From Bacillus sp. PAMC26568 (GTDB taxonomy: Bacteria; Bacillota; Bacilli; Bacillales; Bacillaceae), in contig NZ_CP060137.1 in NCBI RefSeq assembly GCF_014235785.1, positions 2,790,001-2,854,000 on the forward strand: 64,000 nucleotides of DNA, written 5' to 3'. The notes under the pieces are model-generated. The model ran no database searches, was not told where the DNA came from, and saw nothing but the letters and a program-made list of their open reading frames with translations. Every line of letters starts with the position of its first letter. Position 1 is the stretch's first letter. Below are positions 46,760-56,250 of this stretch, one piece after another. The position numbers and the translations under genes are program-made.

Positions 46760-47608
46760 ATGGAGTTGTTATATAAAATCAATTGGGCCGGCATCTTAAC
46801 GAATGCGGGAATTATTGCCCTGAAGCTCATTGGAATTCTCATTGCCTTTATTGTTGTAAGGGCAATCGGGACGAAACTGGTAGAAAAAACGTTTACTCGT
46901 GTACAAGAACGGCAATCCATTTCTCTCGGCCGTTCACGAACACTGCAAAGCTTAACATTAAATCTATTCTCATATATTCTGATCTTTATTTTTGTCGTCA
47001 TGGTATTTGAGGTCTTTGAATACGATGCAACTGCTCTGCTTGCTGGTGCTGGAGTAGTAGGTTTAGCGATAGGCTTTGGAGCACAGGGATTAGTGAGTGA
47101 TGTTGTAACGGGCTTCTTTTTGCTGCTGGAAAAGCAGCTTGATGTTGAAGATTATGTGACAACTGCAGGCTATTCTGGAATTGTTGAGCAAGTTGGTTTA
47201 AGAACAACCCAAATAAGAAGCTTTGATGGTACGCTTAATTATGTTCCTAACCGGGAGATAATCAGCCTAAGCAACCATTCTCGCGGAAATATGAGAGCTC
47301 TGGTCGATATCGGAATATCATACGATGATAACATTGACGATGCAATTGCCGTCATGCAGGAAGCATGCGACCGAATTGCATCAGAGGATCCTGCAATTCT
47401 AGAAGGTCCAAGTGTCATCGGTGTTCAAGGCCTTGGTGCATCAGATGTTGTCATCCGCATTATTGCCAAAACCGAAAACATGATGCAGTGGGGTGTTGAG
47501 AGAAACCTTCGGAAAGTATTAAAAGAGACATTAGATGCGAACGGAATTGAAATCCCATTCCCTCATCAGGTTTTTATAGAAAAGAAGGCGAATGAAGTTC
47601 AAAACTAA
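46760..47608 (+). CDS. ykuT: YkuT MscS-family mechanosensitive channel
   Basis: About 282 residues. Three membrane segments include the pore helix (LLAGAGVVGLAIGFGAQGLVSDVVTGF) typical of MscS. A beta-domain (LLLEKQLDVEDYVTTAGYSGIVEQVGLRTT) and a C-terminal alpha/beta domain follow. It opens under membrane tension to release solutes on hypo-osmotic shock. The ATG at 46760 stands 9 nt behind AGGAAGG; the ATG at 46751 touches it. It is convergent with ykuS. Confidence 0.92.
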   Translation: MELLYKINWAGILTNAGIIALKLIGILIAFIVVRAIGTKLVEKTFTRVQERQSISLGRSRTLQSLTLNLFSYILIFIFVVMVFEVFEYDATALLAGAGVVGLAIGFGAQGLVSDVVTGFFLLLEKQLDVEDYVTTAGYSGIVEQVGLRTTQIRSFDGTLNYVPNREIISLSNHSRGNMRALVDIGISYDDNIDDAIAVMQEACDRIASEDPAILEGPSVIGVQGLGASDVVIRIIAKTENMMQWGVERNLRKVLKETLDANGIEIPFPHQVFIEKKANEVQN

Positions 47609-47620
47609 GGAGAGCATATA

Positions 47621-47649
47621 AAAAGCTGCCACAACTTGTGGCAGCTTTT
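47621..47649. terminator. Bidirectional terminator, ykuT and ykuS
   Basis: The long perfect stem AAAAGCTGCCACAA/TTGTGGCAGCTTTT has a very small loop. Confidence 0.8.
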
Positions 47650-47655
47650 CCTCCG

Positions 47656-47898
47656 TCATTGAAGCCTGCTTTCTACTTGCTGACAAATTTCATCGGCTGT
47701 ATACCCGCTTGCACTAAAAACAGAACCCGAAGTAACAGCATCACTGATCCCCATTATGTTGGAATCCTGACCCGTAATGATGCAGAAGTCACAGCTTTTT
47801 GCGTCTTCTTCGTTTCGCAACTGCACAACTTCATAGCCTTTTTCCTGTAAAGCAGCTGATACGTCAGATAATGATTCTTCAACACCAATTTTCGGCAT
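47656..47898 (-). CDS. ykuS: YkuS, UPF0180 family
   Basis: 80 residues, start [20 protein letters not shown], with [16 protein letters not shown] in the middle, the conserved core of UPF0180. Function unknown; cytosolic. ATG at 47898 is well spaced from GGAGGTG. It follows dapL by about 55 nt and may share its transcript. Confidence 0.88.
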   Translation of the reverse strand: MPKIGVEESLSDVSAALQEKGYEVVQLRNEEDAKSCDFCIITGQDSNIMGISDAVTSGSVFSASGYTADEICQQVESRLQ

Positions 47899-47953
47899 TT
47901 CATCCACCTCCTATCACTAATGTGTCTCATGAAGGTGACCTTTATTCTATGAT

Positions 47954-49084
47954 TCAGTTGGCTTTATAGAGAAAATATTTGCACAGCAGGTCCACTGCAG
48001 TTCCAATGGCTTCTTCTTTAGGCTGAAGCTTTGAATGATGCAGGCCATAAGGCGATTCAACCCCGAGCCAGAACATAAACCCAGGAATTTCATCCAGCAT
48101 ATAGCCGAAATCTTCTCCTGTCATAGCTTCACGGCATAAAACAACTTCTGTACCTGTATTCGCTTTAGTGAAGTCCATAAATTCTTCCGTCAATTCATGA
48201 TGATTGTACACTTGGTGATACATAGAACCGTAGTCAATTACCGCTTTGCATGCATAGCCGATTTCAAGACCGTTCACCAATGCTTCAATCCGTTCTTTCA
48301 CTTTTGCCATCGATTCAACAGACAGCGTTCTGATTGTCCCTTCTAGTCTTGCATTTTCAGCAATAATGTTCTGTACGGTCCCTCCAGTGATCTTGCCAAA
48401 CGTGATGACTGCACTGTCTAAAGGATCTACGTTCCTTGCTACAACAGACTGCAGCTGGGTAACCAATGAAGCGGCAGCAACAATCATGTCTTGGGTTGTA
48501 TGAGGATAGGCAGCATGTCCTCCTTTGCCTTTCAAATCAATAAACAGCTCAGACGTATTGGCAAAAAGCAGCCCAGGACGAGTTGCAATCGTCCCTGCTG
48601 GATATTCAGGTGCAATATGAAGTGCAGTAATTAAATCCGGCTTCCATTCTTTCATAATGTCACTGCGGAGCATTGGCTCAGCACCCCCAGGTCCTTCTTC
48701 AGCCGGCTGAAAAAGAAAAAGCAGGTCATCCCGCACAGGATTATGAACAAAGTAACTTAGAACACCAAGAGCAATTGTCATATGAAAGTCATGGCCGCAG
48801 GCATGCATGCGGTCTTGATGCTCAGATTGAAACGAATAATCTGTTTCCTCAACAATTGGAAGTCCATCCATATCTGCACGATAAGCAATTGTTTTCAAAG
48901 GATTAAGACCTTTGACTTTAACGAAAATCCCTGTTCTCCATGTCTTAACTTCCAGTCTTTCACCTGGCAGAGAAGCTAGATAATTCAAGAGATACTCTTG
49001 AGTTTTATACTCTTGAAATCCAAGCTCCGGAATGCGATGGAGATCTCTTCTGATATTTATTAATCCTTGAAATTGAATCATCAT
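47954..49084 (-). CDS. dapL: N-acetyl-diaminopimelate deacetylase DapL
   Basis: 376 residues, M20 metallopeptidase fold. Metal ligands and catalytic parts are visible: [54 protein letters not shown], and the C-terminal GEDFGYML and LHHSKLQP. It removes acetate from N-acetyl-LL-diaminopimelate in lysine and wall precursor synthesis (YkuR). The start is one of two adjacent ATG codons at 49084/49081, behind AGGGGG. Together with dapH it forms the acetyl pathway pair. The symbol dapL follows Bacillus usage and is not the plant-type aminotransferase. Confidence 0.92.
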   Translation of the reverse strand: MMIQFQGLINIRRDLHRIPELGFQEYKTQEYLLNYLASLPGERLEVKTWRTGIFVKVKGLNPLKTIAYRADMDGLPIVEETDYSFQSEHQDRMHACGHDFHMTIALGVLSYFVHNPVRDDLLFLFQPAEEGPGGAEPMLRSDIMKEWKPDLITALHIAPEYPAGTIATRPGLLFANTSELFIDLKGKGGHAAYPHTTQDMIVAAASLVTQLQSVVARNVDPLDSAVITFGKITGGTVQNIIAENARLEGTIRTLSVESMAKVKERIEALVNGLEIGYACKAVIDYGSMYHQVYNHHELTEEFMDFTKANTGTEVVLCREAMTGEDFGYMLDEIPGFMFWLGVESPYGLHHSKLQPKEEAIGTAVDLLCKYFLYKAN

Positions 49085-49154
49085 TTTTCCCCCTGACACC
49101 TATAGAGAAGGCGTGGATGATAGCCACCCACGCCGTAAAACAGAAACTAAAAAA

Positions 49155-49865
49155 TTAAAGTTGTCTTAATTCTTGTTTGATTTCTGTTTTTGATTTTGTT
49201 TTTTCATCGATATCTTTAATTTTGCGTGCAGGTGTACCTGCTACAACTGTATAAGGAGCAACATCATCAATTACAATCGCTCCAGCAGCCACTACAGCAC
49301 CTTTTCCGACAGTCACGCCTTCAAGGACAACAGCATTTGCTCCAATCACTACATCGTCTTCAATGACAACCGGTTTAGCTGAAGGCGGTTCAATGACTCC
49401 CGCAAGAACAGATCCCGCTCCAATGTGGCAGTTTTTGCCGACCGTTGCGCGTCCGCCAAGAACGACATTCATATCAATCATTGTGCCTTCGCCAATAACA
49501 GAACCGATATTAATAGAAGCTCCCATCATGATAACAGCATTGTCGCCAATTTCAACTTGATCACGAATGATTGCGCCTGGCTCGATGCGTGCTTTAATTC
49601 CTTTCATGTCCAATAAAGGAATAGCAGAATTGCGGCGGTCATTCTCAACAATAAAGTCTTCGATTTTCGCCTCATTATTATTTATTGCCTGCTGAATTTC
49701 AGCCCATTCACCGAATACGACACCGCTGTTTCCATTAAAAAACGTTTTTGAAGTAGTTCCAAAATCAATTCCTTCTAAATCGCCTTTAACATATACTTTC
49801 ACTGGTGTCGACTTTGTGCTATTTTGAATAAATGAAATAATCTCATTTGCATCCATCGTTTTCAT
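49155..49865 (-). CDS. dapH: Tetrahydrodipicolinate N-acetyltransferase DapH
   Basis: 236 residues. The N-terminal DapH domain ([20 protein letters not shown]) is followed by hexapeptide repeats of a left-handed beta-helix ([37 protein letters not shown]). It acetylates tetrahydrodipicolinate with acetyl-CoA, the branch-opening step of the acetyl DAP pathway. ATG at 49865 follows AAGGAGG. It is the first gene of the dapH-dapL pair, 70 nt apart. Confidence 0.94.
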   Translation of the reverse strand: MKTMDANEIISFIQNSTKSTPVKVYVKGDLEGIDFGTTSKTFFNGNSGVVFGEWAEIQQAINNNEAKIEDFIVENDRRNSAIPLLDMKGIKARIEPGAIIRDQVEIGDNAVIMMGASINIGSVIGEGTMIDMNVVLGGRATVGKNCHIGAGSVLAGVIEPPSAKPVVIEDDVVIGANAVVLEGVTVGKGAVVAAGAIVIDDVAPYTVVAGTPARKIKDIDEKTKSKTEIKQELRQL

Positions 49866-49957
49866 ATGTATTCCTCCTTCAGGCTATGTACTTCATTACT
49901 GTATCAAAGGAAGAGTATGTTGACAAGCAGATTGACTGCACAATTTAAAGAAAGAAA

Positions 49958-50413
49958 TCAGAGAATAGCAGTTTGCACAACCCCTGCAAACTGACGTCCA
50001 AATTCCAAACACTCATCTTCTTGCTCTCCATCTGGAAAACATTCAATCTTAAGACTGTCCATTACAAGAACTCCGTTGTTATCTTTTATTTTTTCAGCGA
50101 GAAGATCAACAGCTCCGCAGAAAACCTCATATGCCGTATCACCAGATCCAAACAGCGCAATGGTTTTATCTGATAAGTCATATTCATCCATCTCATCATA
50201 AAAATCCAGCATTTCATCCGGCAATTCGCCATCTCCCCACGTATAAGCCCCGATTAGAAAGTGATCGTATTTTGTGAAAATTGAGCCATCAATATCCATT
50301 GTCTCAAACTTTTCGGCCTCAGCTCCAGCTGAAGTCAATCCCTTTTCAATTAAGTCAGCTATGGCTTCTGTGTTTCCAGACATGCTGGCATAAATAATCG
50401 CTGTTTTCCCCAT
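49958..50413 (-). CDS. ykuP: Flavodoxin YkuP
   Basis: 151 residues, short-chain flavodoxin: FMN phosphate loop YASMSGNTEAIADLI, then GAYTWGDGELPDEMLDFYDE and the second loop ALFGSGDTAYEVFCGA. It transfers single electrons and replaces ferredoxin under iron shortage; in B. subtilis YkuN and YkuP serve fatty-acid desaturase and nitric-oxide synthase. It stands in the ykuN-ykuO-ykuP operon controlled by the Fur boxes upstream of ykuN. Confidence 0.93.
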   Translation of the reverse strand: MGKTAIIYASMSGNTEAIADLIEKGLTSAGAEAEKFETMDIDGSIFTKYDHFLIGAYTWGDGELPDEMLDFYDEMDEYDLSDKTIALFGSGDTAYEVFCGAVDLLAEKIKDNNGVLVMDSLKIECFPDGEQEDECLEFGRQFAGVVQTAIL

Positions 50414-50431
50414 TAACCTCAGCTCCCTTTC

Positions 50432-51328
50432 TTAATGAACAAGATCAGAAAAAGCATGTAGATCCCGCTGTTTACTTTCATACAATCCTGCAGCAAAAAA
50501 AGTACTGCCTGTGCCTGCTACGCGAAATGCATGACCTTTCAGCGTTTCTGCCGGAAAAAGATCCATCGTATCTGCGTTTAAGGTATAAATTCTTGAATAT
50601 CCATATTTGTCATGGCTTGAGGAAGCATAGATAACGGTTTCATCACAGAAAATATCCAAGAAAGCTTCCTCACTGAATATCGTTTGGCAGGAGGACCAAA
50701 ATGTCATACTCCGGTCTTCCAAGTTTGCCATTTCAATACTTCCAGATGCTCCTTTGGAAGAACCTTTGCAAATAAGCAGATTTCTATTTTTATCGACAGC
50801 AATTGACGAGATCATCGAATGAGTTTCCTTTTTAACTCTGGTGACTGAACCTTTGCTGCAATCATATTTCCACAGGCCTCCGTTCTCAGCATGAATTTGT
50901 GTACCGATATATAGCTGGTCCCCATGAAGACATAAAGAGCGAATGACAGGTTTTGAAGCCAGATTTTTAAATGGCTTGTAGCCTGTCCATGATCTGCCGT
51001 AATCGCTTGATTGATAAATTGTATGTTTTCCATGTATGACTGCATGGCCACTATCGTTTCCTGTGATCGACCAGATGGCAGCAGTTGTTGGCAAGTGCGC
51101 TGTCAAACTTGTAAAATCTTCAGTATTTAGGCGAAAAATAAAACCTTCTTCCCCAACTCCGAATAAATAGGTTCCAAGCATTTTTAAACTGCGGATCGTT
51201 TTATCAAGAATTAAAAGCTCTTCCCAATGATCATTTCCATCATAGAAATAAAGACCTTCACCCTTTATCGCAACAAAATATCCGCTGTCTGTAAATTTTT
51301 CAACGGCAGTCGCCCCTCTATGAAACAT
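50432..51328 (-). CDS. ykuO: YkuO, beta-propeller-like protein
   Basis: 298 residues with repeated short motifs of the sialidase/BNR kind (YQSSDYGRSWTGYKPF is one; LYIGTQIHAENGGLWKY another), implying a beta-propeller. No signal peptide, so presumably cytosolic. Function unknown. It lies between two flavodoxin genes and overlaps ykuN by 11 bp, so its product probably works with iron-limited electron transfer. That connection is an inference from the operon. Confidence 0.88.
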   Translation of the reverse strand: MFHRGATAVEKFTDSGYFVAIKGEGLYFYDGNDHWEELLILDKTIRSLKMLGTYLFGVGEEGFIFRLNTEDFTSLTAHLPTTAAIWSITGNDSGHAVIHGKHTIYQSSDYGRSWTGYKPFKNLASKPVIRSLCLHGDQLYIGTQIHAENGGLWKYDCSKGSVTRVKKETHSMISSIAVDKNRNLLICKGSSKGASGSIEMANLEDRSMTFWSSCQTIFSEEAFLDIFCDETVIYASSSHDKYGYSRIYTLNADTMDLFPAETLKGHAFRVAGTGSTFFAAGLYESKQRDLHAFSDLVH

Positions 51329-51794
51329 TGGTTTTCACCCTTTCTTCTAGAGCACACCATCCAGCAAAGGCAGCAGCAAACTGAGTACATTCATTAATAT
51401 CCTCTTCGGTTTCAGGAGAACCTTCTATTTTGAGCATTTCCGAATAGACTGAGGCACCAGTACTCACGCATCTCTCATTAAATAAGGCTACAGCTTCGCA
51501 AAATTTCGGATAGGCGTGATCTCCAGATCCAAAGCAGCCAATCTTTTTACCTGTAAGATCCGCACCCTCCAGTTCATCGTAGAAATCCTCTGCTTCGTAA
51601 GGAAGATCTCCATCTCCCCACGTATAGCTGCCAACAAGAATTCGGTCATATTGCAATAATTCCTCTATTGAACAATATTCAATTTCTTTATATGTAACTT
51701 CAATCGCATTTTCCACAAGCGAATTTCCAATCAATTTTGCGATATCTTCTGTGTTTCCTGACATGCTTGCATATATGATAAGAGTTTTTTCCAA
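51318..51794 (-). CDS. ykuN: Flavodoxin YkuN
   Basis: 158 residues, flavodoxin with YASMSGNTEDIAKLI as FMN loop, GSYTWGDGDLPYEAEDFYDE and CFGSGDHAYPKFCEA. Same role as YkuP. The start is TTG at 51794, eight bases behind AGGAGG; a GTG three codons earlier overlaps that site. It is the first gene behind a promoter covered by two Fur-like boxes. Confidence 0.92.
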   Translation of the reverse strand: MEKTLIIYASMSGNTEDIAKLIGNSLVENAIEVTYKEIEYCSIEELLQYDRILVGSYTWGDGDLPYEAEDFYDELEGADLTGKKIGCFGSGDHAYPKFCEAVALFNERCVSTGASVYSEMLKIEGSPETEEDINECTQFAAAFAGWCALEERVKTNVS

Positions 51795-51812
51795 TTGATT
51801 CACCTCCTTAAT

Positions 51813-51870
51813 TGATAATGATTTTCATTTTCATAAGTACACTATAATTGATATTGATTCTCATTGTCAA
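51813..51870 (-). promoter_or_regulatory. Iron-regulated promoter with two Fur boxes
   Basis: On the minus strand TTGACA (51870-51865) and TATAGT (51846-51841) are 18 nt apart. A Fur box TGATAATGATTTTCA (51813-51827) matches the 15-bp consensus at all but one defined position and lies just downstream of the start site. A second, TGATATTGATTCTCA (51849-51863), sits between -35 and -10. Fur-iron should therefore block this promoter when iron is plentiful, as known for B. subtilis ykuNOP. Confidence 0.85.
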
Positions 51871-51881
51871 TGATGTTTATC

Positions 51882-51914
51882 AAAAAGAAAAAGCAGCCAC
51901 ATCTTGCAGCTGCT
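51882..51914 (-). terminator. Terminator after ccpC
   Basis: The stem AGCAGC(T)GC/GT(G)GCTGCT is followed on the minus strand by TTTTTCTTTTTG. Confidence 0.75.
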
Positions 51915-51920
51915 CAGGAA

Positions 51921-52790
51921 TTATTTACTATTTTCTTTTACTACCTCAAGGAATGCCTGTACTTGCTTAAGCTTAAAAGAAGACTCAAACCCAAGCAGCC
52001 ACGTATCCCGTACGATAGGTTCTCCGTGCTCATTCAGCAAGGGAATTTTATAGATATCCCTCTCATCATCGAGCAAAGTAACAGATGGCAGGATGGCATA
52101 GCCGATTCCATTATAGGCCATTTGTTTGCACGTTTCGATTTGATCAACAACAATTGTCCGTTTAGGACTGCCTTGAAAATGCTTATGCCACCAATCCTGG
52201 ATTTCCTGATAGTAGGAAGAATCGCTTTTGAATTGAATGAACGGCCTTTCCGTTTCAGCCAACTCCTCCACATTTTGAATTTCAGTATCGACTAAAAAAA
52301 GAGAATCCGTCAGCAAATGCTGCTTAACACCTTTCCACTCCGGATTGCCTCTGATTATTCCAACATGCACATGGTCTTCATACATACTTTTTAATATTTC
52401 GCTGCTCCAGCCGGTAATAAGCGAAATTTTTGCATGCGGGTATTTATTCACATATTGCTTTAAAATATTTGGCAGCCAGTGCTGGCCGATAATCGACGCA
52501 ACTGCAATTTTAAGTGTGCCATGAACCTCACCTTCAAGCTCTGAAATTTCCTCTCTGAGCTTTTCTTCTTTCTTCGTTACTTCCCGGGCAAATGCAACAA
52601 TTTTTTCCCCTGAGGGTGTCAGCGTCAATCCCTTTTGAGAACGAATAAAGAGCTGAAAGCCCCAAGATTTCTCGATTGACTGCAGCCTTTGTGAAAGAGC
52701 TGGCTGTGAAACAAACAGCCGCTCCGATGCTTTTCTCATATTCATTTCTTCTGAAAGGACAACGAGCATCCTTAATTCTGTTAATTGCAT
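51921..52790 (-). CDS. ccpC: LysR-type regulator CcpC
   Basis: 289 residues. The N-terminal helix-turn-helix (RKASERLFVSQPALSQRLQSIE) and a LysR effector domain are clear. CcpC represses the citrate-branch TCA genes citZ and citB and responds to citrate. The name rests on synteny (between darB and ykuN) and sequence impression. A sulfite-exporter-like gene starts 130 bp away in the opposite direction, which is not its known target. Confidence 0.88.
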   Translation of the reverse strand: MQLTELRMLVVLSEEMNMRKASERLFVSQPALSQRLQSIEKSWGFQLFIRSQKGLTLTPSGEKIVAFAREVTKKEEKLREEISELEGEVHGTLKIAVASIIGQHWLPNILKQYVNKYPHAKISLITGWSSEILKSMYEDHVHVGIIRGNPEWKGVKQHLLTDSLFLVDTEIQNVEELAETERPFIQFKSDSSYYQEIQDWWHKHFQGSPKRTIVVDQIETCKQMAYNGIGYAILPSVTLLDDERDIYKIPLLNEHGEPIVRDTWLLGFESSFKLKQVQAFLEVVKENSK

Positions 52791-52920
52791 GTCTTTCTCC
52801 TTGATAAGTTTTTCTTATATTATAAGCTAATTTTTTCATAATTTCATTATCATAAAAGGAAGATTATACTAATTAAGAGAAATGTTTTCAAAATACCCCA
52901 TGAAAGCAGGTAATGCTTAT

Positions 52921-53652
52921 ATGGAATGGCCGTTATTTTTTATTGGGATTTCTGCAACCTTTGTCGGCACCTTGGCAGGCAGCGGCGGTATGATCAATAT
53001 GCCTCTGATGATGCTGTATGGACTTCCTATTCACACCATCATCTCCTCTAATAAGTTTGCAAACACGCTCAGTTCTTTCTCAAGTTTTTTAGTTTTATTA
53101 AAAAAACGGGAAGTTCATTTTAACGAAGTCCTTTATACAATTCCTTTTACATTATCTGGAGGAATGGCTGGGGCCTACTTCACAAGCAGGATTAATGAAG
53201 GGACCATGACCTTAATCGCTCTGTTTCTGCTGGTCTTTGCTCTAGTTTTAAACTTTATCAAGAAACCAAAAGCACTCGGTGAAAGGGAAAGTAAACTAAA
53301 GAAAAGAATCTATCCTCTCGTCTTTGGGATTGGCGCTTATGACGGGATGTTTGGACCAGGTCAAGGAACACTTTTAATGTACACATTCCTCCACAACGGA
53401 TTTTCGTATATCAAATCCGTTGCCTTTACAAGATTTCAGACATTCATAAGCTGTTCGGGCGCATTTACCATGTATGCCATAGCAGGAATGATGGACTGGA
53501 GCATCGCAATAAGCCTGGCAGCAGGAAGTATTATTGGTGCACAAATGGCTGTAAGAGTTGCAAAACGGATGAGTATGAAGCACGCCTCGATGATCATACG
53601 CTTTATTACTGTTCTATTGATACTTCAATTATTTTATAATCTTATTTTTTAG
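52921..53652 (+). CDS. TauE/SafE-family anion exporter
   Basis: About 243 residues with eight membrane segments in two halves: FFIGISATFVGTLAGSGGMINMP and its repeat YDGMFGPGQGTLL. The family moves sulfite, sulfonates or other small organic anions. The ATG at 52921 starts directly before the first helix; an in-frame ATG at 52882 would add 13 polar residues and also lacks a clear ribosome site. It is divergent from ccpC and followed by a VOC-domain gene 12 nt away, so the two are probably co-transcribed. Confidence 0.82.
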   Translation: MEWPLFFIGISATFVGTLAGSGGMINMPLMMLYGLPIHTIISSNKFANTLSSFSSFLVLLKKREVHFNEVLYTIPFTLSGGMAGAYFTSRINEGTMTLIALFLLVFALVLNFIKKPKALGERESKLKKRIYPLVFGIGAYDGMFGPGQGTLLMYTFLHNGFSYIKSVAFTRFQTFISCSGAFTMYAIAGMMDWSIAISLAAGSIIGAQMAVRVAKRMSMKHASMIIRFITVLLILQLFYNLIF

Positions 53653-53664
53653 GAGGTGCCTATT

Positions 53665-54039
53665 ATGGATCTGTCAATATTAAGTCTTCACCATATTCAA
53701 TTATGTGTGCCGCATGAAGCAAAGGAAAAGGCACGTGAATTTTATTTAGAAATGCTTGGATTCGAGGAAATAAAAAAACCCGCTTCACTTTTGAAAAATG
53801 GCGGATTTTGGTGCAAAGCGGCTAACGTAGAGCTTCATATCGGCCTTGAAAACATGGAACATGCCAATAGCAAGCGCCATCCTGCCTTTCAAGTTGAAGA
53901 TCTGGAGGCGGCCTGGTTTCTTTTGGCAAAGAATCACATTAGGATTCAAGAGGAAACAACTATCCCTGGATTAAAACGTTTTTCTTTTTTTGATCCATTT
54001 GGAAACCGAATTGAATTGCTTCAGTTTGAAAAAGCGTAA
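53665..54039 (+). CDS. VOC/glyoxalase-like protein
   Basis: 124 residues, one vicinal-oxygen-chelate domain: LHHIQLCVPHEAKEKAREFY, NVELHIGLE, HPAFQVEDLEAA and FFDPFGNRIELLQ. His and Glu positions for metal binding are conserved. It may be a glyoxalase, fosfomycin-type or dioxygenase relative; the substrate is not assigned. ATG at 53665 is 6 nt behind GGAGGTG. Its stop codon lies inside the terminator stem. Confidence 0.85.
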   Translation: MDLSILSLHHIQLCVPHEAKEKAREFYLEMLGFEEIKKPASLLKNGGFWCKAANVELHIGLENMEHANSKRHPAFQVEDLEAAWFLLAKNHIRIQEETTIPGLKRFSFFDPFGNRIELLQFEKA

Positions 54040-54065
54040 GGTCTTTATTCCTTACGCTTTTTTTC
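54031..54065. terminator. Bidirectional terminator overlapping two gene ends
   Basis: The stem AAGCGTAAGG/CCTTACGCTT includes the stop of the VOC gene and the last codons of the convergent MFS gene. Confidence 0.8.
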
Positions 54066-55562
54066 TTTTGGCAGTTGCATAATCATTAGAAAACTAATGA
54101 CAGCAAAAGCGAAAACAACCGCATAAACACTATGAAGAGAATGTGTGAGGCCATTCTGAAGAGCTTGAACGGACTGTTTTGAAAGCTTTGAGGCTGCATC
54201 AGAGCTTAACAGCTGATTAACCGAATCCAAGTTGACTGATTCACTGATTCCTTGTTCATTGAAGTATTTCTGCAGCCTCGTATTTAAAATTCCTCCTAGA
54301 AGAGCAGCGCCGATCGTGTTCCCCAACGTTCTCATAAACATGTTTGCTGCTGTTGCTGCTCCTCTCTGCTCCCAGCTGACCGTACTTTGTATGGAAACGA
54401 TAAATGACGTAGTTGTCATTCCCATGCCTATTCCAACAATAAACGATCCAAACGCTGCCCATAAAGGACCATCATCCTGTGTGAGTGTGAAAAAAATGAC
54501 ACTTCCTGCAATCAAAGCAGCTCCACCAATGACAGAAGTTGTCCTAAATCCAATCTTTAACAACAATCTGCCGGAAACAGTTGCTGCAATGGGCCACCCT
54601 ATAGACATAGCGGTCAGAGTGAAGCCAGCTACAATAGGAGTTTGCTTCATCACAGCTTGTACATATGCCGGCAGAAAAGAAGAAATGCCAATAAGCATGA
54701 CGCCTGTAGTTAAAGAGGTCATATTAGCGATAAAGATACTCTTTTCTCTCCAAATTCCAAATGGCATCATAGGCTCTAAGGCCCGTTTTTCCTGTCGAAT
54801 AAATAAGACAAAAGAAAGAGTGGCAGCAGCAGCCAAAATGAAGATTGGCGAAGAGTACCATTCCCATCTTATCCCGCCCTCAACCAGGACAATCATTGCT
54901 GTACTAATAGATACAAATAATAAAAAAGCACCTTTATAATCAATCGAATGCTTTTTCTTCTCTACATTTTCATGAAGAAAGCGCATCAAACCTGCAATTG
55001 CCAGGATTCCTAGCGGAATGTTAATCCAAAAGACAAACCGCCAGCTGACAAATTGGACCAGCAATCCTCCCAAAGCAGGACCCATGATGGCTGAAATGCC
55101 CCATACACTTGATAAATACCCTTGAATTTTAGCCCTTTCTTCTTTTGAGTAAATATCACCGACAATAGTTGATGCAATTGGCATAACAGCTCCTGCCCCA
55201 AGTCCCTGCACAAATCTGGCAGCAATCAGCCACTCCATTGAACTTGTTAATCCGCATAGAATTGAACCTAATAAAAACACTGCAATTCCAAAAATTAAAA
55301 CCGGCTTTCTCCCAAACAAATCAGACAGCTTACCATATATTAAGACTGTCACTGCGTTCATCAGCAGATAAGAAGAAAAAACCCAGCTGTACAGAGAAAA
55401 ACCCCCAAGTTCGCCAACAATTGCAGGCATGGCTGTAGAAACGATCGTTGCCTCTATCGCTGCCATAAACATTGCAAGCATGACGGCTGCTAATACAAAG
55501 GGCCGCTTCATGCCTGAAGGTCCTTTATTCATTTGTTCTCTTTCTAAAACAGCCTGAACCAT
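54045..55562 (-). CDS. MFS multidrug exporter, DHA2 family (14 TM)
   Basis: About 505 residues and fourteen membrane segments. Family marks are MFMAAIEATIVSTAMPAI (motif D1), YGKLSDLFGRKPV (motif A), RFVQGLGAGAVMPIASTIVGD (motif B) and the drug-antiporter motif C WGISAIMGPALGGLL. It expels drugs or dyes in exchange for protons, EmrB/Bmr3-like. ATG at 55562 is behind GGGG; the ten codons before it lack a site. It replaces nothing in the yku order and may be a local insertion with the two genes next to it. Confidence 0.87.
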   Translation of the reverse strand: MVQAVLEREQMNKGPSGMKRPFVLAAVMLAMFMAAIEATIVSTAMPAIVGELGGFSLYSWVFSSYLLMNAVTVLIYGKLSDLFGRKPVLIFGIAVFLLGSILCGLTSSMEWLIAARFVQGLGAGAVMPIASTIVGDIYSKEERAKIQGYLSSVWGISAIMGPALGGLLVQFVSWRFVFWINIPLGILAIAGLMRFLHENVEKKKHSIDYKGAFLLFVSISTAMIVLVEGGIRWEWYSSPIFILAAAATLSFVLFIRQEKRALEPMMPFGIWREKSIFIANMTSLTTGVMLIGISSFLPAYVQAVMKQTPIVAGFTLTAMSIGWPIAATVSGRLLLKIGFRTTSVIGGAALIAGSVIFFTLTQDDGPLWAAFGSFIVGIGMGMTTTSFIVSIQSTVSWEQRGAATAANMFMRTLGNTIGAALLGGILNTRLQKYFNEQGISESVNLDSVNQLLSSDAASKLSKQSVQALQNGLTHSLHSVYAVVFAFAVISFLMIMQLPKEKKRKE

Positions 55563-55587
55563 TGTATTTCTTCCCCTTTTAACAAAC

Positions 55588-55621
55588 AACAAAAGAAGGA
55601 GTCTTATGCCCCTCCTTCTTA
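55588..55621 (-). terminator. Terminator after darB
   Basis: The stem AAGAAGGAG/CTCCTTCTT with a 10-nt loop is followed on the minus strand by TTGTTG-rich sequence. Confidence 0.7.
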
Positions 55622-55634
55622 AACCATTTTTTTA

Positions 55635-56075
55635 TCATTTACTTGTCATTTGTTTTTTCAATTTTTTTAAAATCGCACGTCTAGTCAAAATACCTTCAAA
55701 GATCCCTTCATGATCGACTACACAGACAAATGAATGGTCAATCACAAGGTCCAGCCCTTTTGAAAGCGGATCATTTATATATAGACTGGGAATATCAGAA
55801 TTCATCGCTTCTTCAACTTTCATATGCTCTAACTTTTCAAATTCAATTCGCTGCAAGCCTAATATGGCATCCATCATCATATTCGTTCCAAGCAGTCCAT
55901 GCAGCTTATAATATGGATCCAGTACAGGCACTGCTGTATACCCCGTCTTTGTCAAAACAAGCAGAGCGTGCTCAAGGTTGTTTCCAAGCTGAACATGCGC
56001 AACCTTATCTGCAGGAATCATATATTCCTCTATTGTTAAATCACTTAATAATTCTTTTTTATGTATACTAATCAC
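55635..56075 (-). CDS. darB: c-di-AMP-binding CBS protein DarB (CbpB, YkuL)
   Basis: 146 residues, two CBS domains (YMIPADKVAHVQLGNN; MNSDIPSLYINDPLSKGLDL, each half-motif shown). DarB binds cyclic di-AMP and, when unliganded, activates the stringent-response enzyme Rel and pyruvate carboxylase in B. subtilis. Start is GTG at 56075. It lies between abbA and ccpC, the B. subtilis order once the inserted exporter genes are set aside. Confidence 0.92.
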   Translation of the reverse strand: MISIHKKELLSDLTIEEYMIPADKVAHVQLGNNLEHALLVLTKTGYTAVPVLDPYYKLHGLLGTNMMMDAILGLQRIEFEKLEHMKVEEAMNSDIPSLYINDPLSKGLDLVIDHSFVCVVDHEGIFEGILTRRAILKKLKKQMTSK

Positions 56076-56203
56076 ACTGTTCTTCCTCTCTAAAAAAGTT
56101 CAGACCGAACATTATTACCCCTATTTGCCCCAATTGAAACGTCTCCATTATATTTTAACACAAAGTCATCAATTACATGTTGAGATCCCCGCTTTAAGAC
56201 CAT

Positions 56204-56234
56204 AAAAAAAGATACTCTGATGCTCCTGAGTATC
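56204..56234 (-). terminator. Terminator after abbA
   Basis: The stem GATACTC/GAGTATC with a 10-nt loop is followed on the minus strand by TTTTTTT. Confidence 0.85.
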
Positions 56235-56250
56235 ATGGTATATGTAATCT

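Noticed and set aside
54232..54939. 235-codon plus-strand ORF
   Set aside because: It is a shadow of the MFS exporter gene, of low-complexity composition typical of antisense frames of membrane proteins.
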